Origin: Deltaproteobacteria bacterium
GTDB lineage: Bacteria > Desulfobacterota > Desulfobacteria > Desulfobacterales > Desulfatirhabdiaceae
DNA: 5,024 nt
NCBI GenBank assembly: GCA_026388755.1
Contig: JAPLJE010000629.1
Location: 1 to 5,024, forward strand
Direction of reading: 5' to 3'
Shown here: in pieces, positions 1 through 5,024 of the stretch
Layout of the letters: the number at the start of each line of letters is the position of its first letter
Numbering within the stretch: position 1 is the first letter of the stretch
Translations under genes and position numbers: made by a program
Notes under the pieces: generated by a model
The model's input: only the letters and a program-made list of their open reading frames with translations
What the model was told of the DNA's origin: nothing
The model's database searches: none

Positions 1-888
1 GGCCTTTTATCCCCCCTGACCCGAAATCAATGTCTGGCCAGCCAGATTACGGCCCTTCCCGCCGCTGTTCTGGCCCAGGCACTGGGACTTTGCGGCCCGG
101 CCTTTACCCTGGATGCCGCCTGCGCATCCTCCCTTTATGCTGTAAAACTGGCTTGCGACATGCTCAGCTCCCATCGCTGCGATGCGGTTCTGGCCGGCGG
201 AGTGTCCCGGCCCGACTGTCTGTATACCCAGGTCGGTTTCAGCCAGCTGAGAGCTCTGTCGCCATCCGGACGCTGCGCGCCGTTTGACGCCCATGCAGAC
301 GGACTCATGGTCGGCGAGGGTGCAGGACTTCTCGTCCTGAAGCGGCTGGAAGATGCGCTGAATGACGGCGATACCCTGTTCGGCGTCATTCGAGGCATCG
401 GACTTTCCAATGACATGCGGGGAAACCTGCTGGCCCAGGATTCCGAAGGACAGGTAAGAGCCATGCAAGCGGCCTACCTGGCTGCAGGGAGGATCCCCTC
501 TGATGTGGATATCATTGAATGTCACGGCGCCGGAACGCCGGTTGGGGATGCCACGGAACTGCAAAGCCTGAAACTGCTGTGGGAAAACTCAGGACCAAAA
601 CCCGGCCAGTGTCCCATCGGCTCCGTCAAATCCATGATCGGGCATCTGCTGACCGCAGCCGGGGCTGCCGGAATGATCAAAATTCTTCTGGCCATAAAGC
701 ACCAAATCCTGCCACCATCCTTGAATTTTACCGCACCCGCTGAAAACAGCCCGCTTCATGGCAGCCCGTTCCGCGTGCAGACCCTGGCCGAATCCTGGCA
801 TCGCAGAGATCCCCGCATTCCTCGGCGTGCTGCAATCAGCGCCTTCGGGTTTGGCGGCATCAACGGCCATGTGCTTCTGGAAGAATGG
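1..888 (+). other. Domain: ketosynthase (KS), N-terminus missing
   Basis: This is the condensing-enzyme domain, catalysing decarboxylative Claisen condensation. The nucleophile Cys41 lies in DAACASSLYAVKLA (codon 121-123). The two histidines are His175 in ECHGAGTPVGD (523-525) and His215 in KSMIGHLLTAAGAAG (643-645). A late FGFGGINGHVLLEE motif closes the domain. All three catalytic residues are present, so the KS appears active. Only about 296 of some 420-450 residues are in the window. Confidence 0.95.
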
Positions 889-3800
889 GCGCCGGATATC
901 TCCCGGCCCACTGCTTCCACCTTTGTCCAAAAGACCCGTCCAATGAAACCCCGGCCTCTGGATATCGCCATTGTGGGCATGGATGCCTGTTTTGGAAGAT
1001 TTCAAACCTTAAGGACATTTCAGGAAGCGGTCCTGTCCGGCAACTCCGGTATCCAAAAACGCCCCGGGCGGCGCTGGAAAGGCTGTGATTCGATTGCCAA
1101 CATTCTTCTGGATTTTCAGGACCTTCCCGGCGGATATATTGAGAATATTACGCTTGAACTGAGTGATTTGCATATTCCTCCCAATGAAATCCCCGATATT
1201 CTGCTTCAGCATCTTCTCATGCTGAAAGTTTCGTACAGAGCAATGGCCGATGCCGGATATGCGTCCCGAAAGCTTCGGCCCCGCATGGGGGCTATTATCG
1301 GCATGGGATTTGACATGGAAGCAACGGATTACCATGTCAGATGGAGCCTCGGCAATACGCATGCAGACTGGCTGAAGCAGGCCGGCCTTTCCCTGAATGA
1401 CGACCAGAAAGCTGTTTGGCTGAAATCCCTGAAAGATGGCTTTAGCCCGGCCCTGAACGCTTCCCGAACCCTTGGGGCCCTGGCCGGCATAATCGCAAGC
1501 CGGGTTGCGCGGGAATTCGGCATGGGCGGTCCCAGCTTTACGGTTTCCGCCGATTCCGCATCGGGACTCAGCGCCATCGACATTGCCGCACGTCTGCTTC
1601 AGCAAAACGAAGCCGGCGCCATGCTGGTCGGGGCCGTGGACATGGCCGGTGATGTGCGCAGCATTCTGATCGCCCACGGCATCAGCCCCTTCTCACCCTC
1701 TGGCGACATTCGCCCGTTTGACAGATCCGCCGACGGCACTCTTCCGGGCGAAGGTTCGGCAGCGGTGGTACTCAAACGACTGGATCGGGCTATCGCGGAC
1801 GGCAACCGCATCTATGGCGTCATCAAAGGCATGGGGCCTGCCTGCGCCGGATCTAAGAATGACCCGGCGGCATATTCCGGATCGCTTCGGCAAAGCCTGT
1901 CTGAAGCCGTAATACCCGCTTCAGCCATCAGTTTTTTTGAAGCCCATGGCAGCGGCCAACCTGATGAGGATCAGCTTGAAGCAAGAGCGCTGAATACCCT
2001 GTTTCAGGAGAATTCGGCGTGCGTTGCCATCGGCTCCGTTAAATCCATCATCGGACATACTGGCGCTGCTGCCGGCATGGCATCTCTGATCAAGACCTCT
2101 TTATGCCTGTATCAGGAAATCCTTCCGCCACTGGTTGGCTATACCCAGGCGCCCGACAACCAGTGGAGCAAAGCGCATTTTCATTTTCCCGGGTTTTCTC
2201 AGTACTGGGCAAGAAACCGCCAGGATGGACCGCGACGAGCATGTTGCGCTGCCATGACAGCAAATGGGGCCTGCATCCATGTGGTTTTGGAAGGCCATGA
2301 AACCCCTTTGCCTGCAAAAATCGCGTCGCCTGCTGATTTTGAGCGAAGAAGACCCCTTGGACACGCTATCAACGGGCTGTTCATCGTCGAAGGATCTGAC
2401 AGGGATGCGCTGGTCAGCGGCCTGAACCTGCTGGATCGGCACATTCAGCAGATTCAAACTCCCCTTGGACAGGCAGCCGGATCATGGTTTCGACTGCATC
2501 CATTGTCCATCGAAAACCCTTATGCAGTCAGCCTGATCGCGGAAACGCCCGAACAGCTCAAAGCCCTGATTGCAGACGCCCGGGAAGCGGTGTCATCCGG
2601 AACTTCCCGGCGCATCAGCGGCCGATCCGGCATTGTTTATACGCCCCGGCCCACCGGGACATCCGGAGACATCGCCTTTGTATTTCCCGGCTCCGGAAAT
2701 CATTATGTGGGCATGGGAAGAACCCTGGCCGTAACCTGGCCCGAGCTGTTTCGTAGAATGGATGCTGAAACTCCTGAACTAAAAACACAGATGGTTCCCG
2801 CTGCCTATGTTCCCTTTCGACAATCCTGGGCTTCCGGGTGGGAAACCGAAGCCATGAGCGCCATTTTTGCAGATCCCCTGGTTCCGATCTTCGGCCAGGT
2901 GGTGCACGGCAGCGTCATGACCCGTCTGATCAAAACTTTTGGGATCTCCCCCCAGGCGGTGATCGGTTACAGTCTGGGGGAAACCGCGGGCCTCTTTGCC
3001 CTGGGTGCATGGCCGGATCGCGGAGAGATGCTGTCACGGCTGGCCAAAAGTTCCCTGTTTCACACAGAGCTGGCCGGCCCCTGCAACGCCGCCAGAAAAG
3101 CCTGGAATATCGCCCCATCAGCACCTTTTGTCTGGAAGGTAGCGGCGGTAAACCGACCTTCTGGAGCCGTCAAAAGTGTATTACCCCTATTTCCCCTTGC
3201 CCGGCTGCTGATCGTCAATTCGCCGGAGGAATGCGTGATCGGCGGCAACCGACCGGATGTTGAAGGCGTCATCGCCGCATTAGAATGCGAAGCGGTTTAC
3301 CTGGATGGCGTTGTGACGGTTCACTGCGATGCGGCCATCCCTATCCGGAAAGCCTACCGTGCACTGCACCGGTTTCCAACCGTTCAACCCCGGAATATCC
3401 GGTTTTACAGTTGCGCGCTGAACCGTGCGTATTCCCTGGACATCGAAAGCGCAGCCGATTCCATTACCCGGCAGGCCATATCGGGATTTGATTTTACCGC
3501 AACCATTCATCAGGCCTATGCGGACGGCGTTCGCATTTTCCTGGAAATGGGGCCGCATTCAAGCTGCACCCGGATGATTACCCGCATTCTGGAAGATCGC
3601 CCGCATCTGGCAGTTTCTGCCAGCTCCCGCGGAGAAGATGAGGTCGTCTCCATCCTGAAACTGCTGGGAACCCTGGCCTCGGAACGGATTTTCATTGATC
3701 TGGAGCCTCTTTACGGTGAGCCGGCTTGTCCGGATTCTGTTCGGACAGACGACCGTCATCGGGTTCTTAAGACCGGAGGCAACCCTTTCAGCCCAACATT

Positions 3801-4455
3801 TCCACAAACACCCGTGGTCCCGCCGGCAGCGCCCCTTGATTCCGATGGATTCATCAATGGATGCAAAGACCCGGAGAGCAGCAGCAATTCGGCATTCCTG
3901 AAACCCGAAATAAAAAATATTACGGCCCCGGGTTTGTATACCCCGGATATTCTGCAAGCCGTTGTCCGGAATGCGAACGCAACTGCCGATGCCCACGCGT
4001 CTTTTCTGAGATTTTCAAACGAGTTGAGCCAGGACTTTGCCGATGGATTCGAACTGCAAACCCGTCTTCTTCAGCACCAGCTGACGCATCCGTTGACGGA
4101 TGACGGTCAACAGACGACCAAAATCCCTGATCCGCTCATTCACACACGCACACACGCACCCATTTCCCCATCAACCGGGTCACCCGTCATCGCCTATCCC
4201 CGATCCCTCTGCATGGAATTTGCCATCGGGTCCGCGGCAAGCGTTCTGGGACCAGAGTTTGCCGAAGTGGACACCTATCCGGCCAGGGTCAGGCTTCCCG
4301 ATGAACCCCTGATGCTGGTGGACCGCATCCTCAGTGTTAACGGCCAAAAATGCTCCCTTGGCCCAGGACGCGTGGTTACCGAGCATGACGTGCTTCCCGG
4401 GGCCTGGTATCTGGACGGAGGCCATGCCCCCGTGTGCATCTCGGTAGAGCGGTAG
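1..4455 (+). CDS. pfaC: PUFA-synthase-type polyketide synthase subunit, KS-CLF-AT-DH (5' partial, stopped by frameshift)
   Basis: The reading frame is open from base 1 to a TAG at 4453-4455 (1484 residues). The ATG at 160 is internal: the codons before it encode the KS active site DAACASS (Cys41), so the true start is upstream and about 120-150 KS residues are missing. Domains in order: KS 1-296, CLF-like KS 319-766, AT 890-1239, linker 1240-1401, first half of a FabA-like hotdog 1402-1484. In the Pfa family such a cytosolic subunit extends ACP-bound chains (KS/CLF), transfers acyl groups (AT) and dehydrates 3-hydroxyacyl intermediates (DH). No ACP, KR or ER is visible, so partner proteins must supply them. 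The order resembles myxobacterial Pfa3, with a PfaB-like AT fused into a PfaC-like protein. The stop falls inside the DH because of an 8-bp tandem duplication, and the homologous protein continues in frame 3. Family assignment is firm; the symbol and the exact lipid product are inferred. Confidence 0.9.
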   Translation, partial: GLLSPLTRNQCLASQITALPAAVLAQALGLCGPAFTLDAACASSLYAVKLACDMLSSHRCDAVLAGGVSRPDCLYTQVGFSQLRALSPSGRCAPFDAHADGLMVGEGAGLLVLKRLEDALNDGDTLFGVIRGIGLSNDMRGNLLAQDSEGQVRAMQAAYLAAGRIPSDVDIIECHGAGTPVGDATELQSLKLLWENSGPKPGQCPIGSVKSMIGHLLTAAGAAGMIKILLAIKHQILPPSLNFTAPAENSPLHGSPFRVQTLAESWHRRDPRIPRRAAISAFGFGGINGHVLLEEWAPDISRPTASTFVQKTRPMKPRPLDIAIVGMDACFGRFQTLRTFQEAVLSGNSGIQKRPGRRWKGCDSIANILLDFQDLPGGYIENITLELSDLHIPPNEIPDILLQHLLMLKVSYRAMADAGYASRKLRPRMGAIIGMGFDMEATDYHVRWSLGNTHADWLKQAGLSLNDDQKAVWLKSLKDGFSPALNASRTLGALAGIIASRVAREFGMGGPSFTVSADSASGLSAIDIAARLLQQNEAGAMLVGAVDMAGDVRSILIAHGISPFSPSGDIRPFDRSADGTLPGEGSAAVVLKRLDRAIADGNRIYGVIKGMGPACAGSKNDPAAYSGSLRQSLSEAVIPASAISFFEAHGSGQPDEDQLEARALNTLFQENSACVAIGSVKSIIGHTGAAAGMASLIKTSLCLYQEILPPLVGYTQAPDNQWSKAHFHFPGFSQYWARNRQDGPRRACCAAMTANGACIHVVLEGHETPLPAKIASPADFERRRPLGHAINGLFIVEGSDRDALVSGLNLLDRHIQQIQTPLGQAAGSWFRLHPLSIENPYAVSLIAETPEQLKALIADAREAVSSGTSRRISGRSGIVYTPRPTGTSGDIAFVFPGSGNHYVGMGRTLAVTWPELFRRMDAETPELKTQMVPAAYVPFRQSWASGWETEAMSAIFADPLVPIFGQVVHGSVMTRLIKTFGISPQAVIGYSLGETAGLFALGAWPDRGEMLSRLAKSSLFHTELAGPCNAARKAWNIAPSAPFVWKVAAVNRPSGAVKSVLPLFPLARLLIVNSPEECVIGGNRPDVEGVIAALECEAVYLDGVVTVHCDAAIPIRKAYRALHRFPTVQPRNIRFYSCALNRAYSLDIESAADSITRQAISGFDFTATIHQAYADGVRIFLEMGPHSSCTRMITRILEDRPHLAVSASSRGEDEVVSILKLLGTLASERIFIDLEPLYGEPACPDSVRTDDRHRVLKTGGNPFSPTFPQTPVVPPAAPLDSDGFINGCKDPESSSNSAFLKPEIKNITAPGLYTPDILQAVVRNANATADAHASFLRFSNELSQDFADGFELQTRLLQHQLTHPLTDDGQQTTKIPDPLIHTRTHAPISPSTGSPVIAYPRSLCMEFAIGSAASVLGPEFAEVDTYPARVRLPDEPLMLVDRILSVNGQKCSLGPGRVVTEHDVLPGAWYLDGGHAPVCISVER
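955..2298 (+). other. Domain: chain-length-factor-like ketosynthase (CLF)
   Basis: A second KS fold of about 448 residues starts with PLDIAIVGMDACFG and follows the first KS after a linker of roughly 20 residues. At the nucleophile position the sequence reads VSADSASGLSAI, so Ser519 (1555-1557) replaces Cys. Both histidine motifs remain: EAHGSGQPDED (His649, 1945-1947) and KSIIGHTGAAAGM (His686, 2056-2058). The C-terminal FGFGG of the first KS is replaced by MTANGAC. In PfaC-type proteins this position holds the CLF, thought to pair with the KS and influence chain length rather than condense. Confidence 0.88.
2668..3717 (+). other. Domain: acyltransferase (AT), PfaB-like
   Basis: The domain opens with DIAFVFPGSGNHYVGMG. 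The nucleophile Ser991 lies in IGYSLGETAGLFALGAW (codon 2971-2973), where most malonyl transferases have GHSxG. The partner histidine is probably His1108 in VTVHCDAAIP (3322-3324). LIVNSPEECVIGG and FLEMGPHSSCTRMI are further AT-family motifs. By ungapped counting, Lys1016 (3046-3048) sits at Ser+25, where FabD-type malonyl transferases carry the carboxylate-binding Arg, so malonyl specificity is doubtful. The AT identity is firm; the substrate is not known. Confidence 0.88.
3718..4203 (+). other. AT-DH linker with a helical segment
   Basis: About 162 residues separate AT from DH. Most are Pro/Ser/Thr/Asp-rich and look flexible, for example PQTPVVPPAAPLDSDG. Within it, 3985-4080 (ADAHASFLRFSNEL onward to RLLQHQ) looks like an amphipathic helix. 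A similar AHxxFLRxS segment precedes DH domains in other Pfa subunits, from memory of the family. No ACP motif (DSL serine) is present. This is coding sequence, not a gap. Confidence 0.65.
4417..4436 (+). promoter_or_regulatory. Possible reinitiation site: GGAGG followed by GTG
   Basis: GGAGG at 4417-4421 is followed after 12 bases by GTG 4434-4436, which opens frame 3 and overlaps the upstream stop by 22 bases. The spacing is longer than ideal, and the same bases encode the conserved LDGGH stretch, so the match may be accidental. If used, it would make a DH fragment beginning in the middle of a hotdog. Confidence 0.2.
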
Positions 4456-4457
4456 AG
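4442..4457 (+). repeat. Exact 8-bp tandem duplication (cggtagag x2) causing a frameshift and stop
   Basis: The octamer cggtagag at 4442-4449 is repeated immediately at 4450-4457. Because 8 is not a multiple of 3, reading past the first copy gives Val-Glu-Arg and then TAG. Removing one copy gives Ile-Ser-Val-Glu-Ala-Gly-Gln-Ala-Asp-Leu, which matches the conserved VExGQ stretch of Pfa hotdog domains, so the ancestral sequence very probably had one copy. Slipped-strand replication or an assembly or consensus error could both produce this. Confidence 0.93.
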
Positions 4458-4907
4458 GCGGGCCAGGCGGATCTTTTCCTTTGCGCCTATCTGGGCATCG
4501 ATCTTCAGGTCAAGGGTCTGCGGACCTACCGCCTGCTGGATGCCTCGGTTCAGTTCCATCGCCGGCTTCCGCTGCCGGGAGATGTCATTCGCTATGAGAT
4601 CGAAATCGAGCGCTTCGTCCGTCAGGCGGAAACCTGGCTCTTCTTTTTTCATTTCAAGGGTTTTATCGGCAATAACCTCTTAATCACCATGGAAAATGGA
4701 TGCGCCGGTTTTTTTACCGAAATGGAGGTCAAAAACTCAGGCGGTATTATTCTCACAGAGCCGGAGCTCCAGCCGGTTTCGGGAAAAATCCCTTCGGACT
4801 GGAAACATCTGGTACCCAGATCGATGGAAGTCTTCTCGGACAGCCAGGTTGAGGCCTTGAGATCCGGAAACCTTGCCGGATGTTTTGGAGCGCATTTCAG
4901 CGGCATT

Positions 4908-5024
4908 TCCCTTTCAGAATCCCTTTGTCTTCCGGGCGGCAGAATGCGCCTGATCGACCGGGTACTGACCCTTGATCCGAATGGCGGACGCTACGGGCTG
5001 GGAATGATTCAGGCCCAGGCCGAC
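4908..5024 (+). other. Domain: start of second FabA-like hotdog (cut by window end)
   Basis: In frame 3, LCLPGGRMRLIDRVLTLDP followed by GGRYGLGMIQAQAD repeats the pattern of the first hotdog (LPDEPLMLVDRILSV, then GPGRVV). The preceding GCFGAHF parallels VLGPEF in the first repeat. This is the N-terminal strand-helix part of the next hotdog, presumably the catalytic half. Too little is present to see active-site residues. Confidence 0.75.

Larger units (their letters stand above)
4204..4740 (+). other. Domain: first FabA-like hotdog of the dehydratase, split by the frameshift
   Basis: Before the break the sequence reads CMEFAIGSAASVLGPEF, YPARVRLPDEPLMLVDRI, GPGRVVTEHDV and AWYLDGGHAPVCISVE. 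After the duplicated octamer, frame 3 supplies AGQADLFLCAYLGIDLQ through NGCAGFFTEME. I see no HFxxDPxMPG-type catalytic histidine motif in this repeat; the equivalent stretch is WYLDGGHAP. In Pfa dehydratases the first hotdog of each pair is the degenerate half and the catalytic His is in the second half, which would lie beyond the window. Confidence 0.85.
4434..5024 (+). pseudogene. Frameshifted continuation of the PUFA synthase: DH hotdog remainder, linker and start of second hotdog (3' partial)
   Basis: Frame 3 is open from 4389 to the window end and has no stop. From 4452 it continues exactly where the upstream frame leaves the DH homology: VEAGQADLFL, AYLGIDLQVKG, YRLLDASVQFH, GDVIRYEIEIERF, then NGCAGFFTEME. 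These are the expected later strands of the Pfa-type hotdog. After a linker (AGCFGAHF, about 4875-4900), a second hotdog begins with GGRMRLIDRVLTLDPNGG near 4938-4990. It is cut by the window edge, so the catalytic part of the second hotdog is not seen. The only start codon near the break is GTG 4434, with GGAGG at 4417-4421; ATG 4689 lacks a ribosome site and sits inside the fold. A gene caller might list this as a separate ORF, but the homology says it is the rest of the same polypeptide. It would be normal coding sequence if the duplication is a sequencing error. Confidence 0.75.

Noticed and set aside
160..162. ATG as the start of the synthase gene
   Set aside because: The same frame is open to base 1 and encodes the KS active-site DAACASS before this ATG, so the gene begins upstream of the window.
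7..564. 185-residue minus-strand open frame
   Set aside because: It lies opposite the KS active-site region, has no recognisable motif and no plausible operon context.
1009..1677. 222-residue minus-strand open frame
   Set aside because: It lies opposite the conserved CLF domain and its translation shows no recognisable domain; it is an antisense shadow of a long gene.
4087..4102. Small inverted repeat catccg-ttga-cggatg as terminator or regulatory hairpin
   Set aside because: It has only a 6-bp stem, no T-tract, and lies inside an open reading frame; chance is likely.
3718..4203. ACP domain in the AT-DH interval
   Set aside because: No DSL-type phosphopantetheine serine motif or ACP-like helical pattern is present.
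4442..4457. Programmed ribosomal frameshift
   Set aside because: There is no slippery heptamer or obvious downstream structure; the exact tandem octamer explains the frame change more simply.
4275..4906. Minus-strand open frames across the DH region
   Set aside because: Plus-strand frame 1 then frame 3 carry clear hotdog homology here, so the antisense frames are coincidental.

Overview
The window lies almost entirely inside one large plus-strand gene for a multidomain, iterative polyketide/fatty-acid synthase of the PUFA-synthase (Pfa, secondary lipid) family. The gene starts upstream of base 1 and its homology runs past base 5024. No complete gene, RNA gene, mobile element or intergenic region is visible. 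Residue numbers below count codon 1 as bases 1-3.

Layout: bases 1-888 are the C-terminal two thirds of a ketosynthase (KS) with an intact Cys-His-His triad. Bases 955-2298 are a second KS-like domain whose nucleophile position is Ser, that is, a chain-length-factor-like (CLF) domain. Bases 2299-2667 are a linker and 2668-3717 an acyltransferase (AT) with a GYSLGE nucleophile motif. Bases 3718-4203 are a Pro/Ser-rich linker containing one predicted helical segment. Bases 4204 to the end hold FabA-like hotdog dehydratase (DH) sequence: one full hotdog repeat, a linker, and the start of a second. The order KS-CLF-AT-DH(-DH) resembles the myxobacterial Pfa3 type, in which the AT is fused into the PfaC-like subunit, rather than the marine gammaproteobacterial type, in which PfaB carries the AT separately.

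The most notable point is a break in the first hotdog. The 8 bases cggtagag occur twice in direct tandem (4442-4449 and 4450-4457). The extra copy shifts the frame and creates a TAG stop at 4453-4455. Deleting one copy on paper restores a continuous reading frame with good PUFA-synthase DH homology through the junction and on to the window end (189 open codons from 4458). This is either a real recent mutation (pseudogene, possibly reversible by slippage) or an assembly or read error.

Organism: codon use is bacterial-looking, GC is moderate (roughly mid-50s percent by eye), and there are no introns. By inference this fits an anaerobic or marine deltaproteobacterial lineage such as Desulfobacterota better than high-GC myxobacteria, but the sequence does not settle this. 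The gene would need partner subunits supplying ACP, ketoreductase and enoylreductase, none of which lies in the window.
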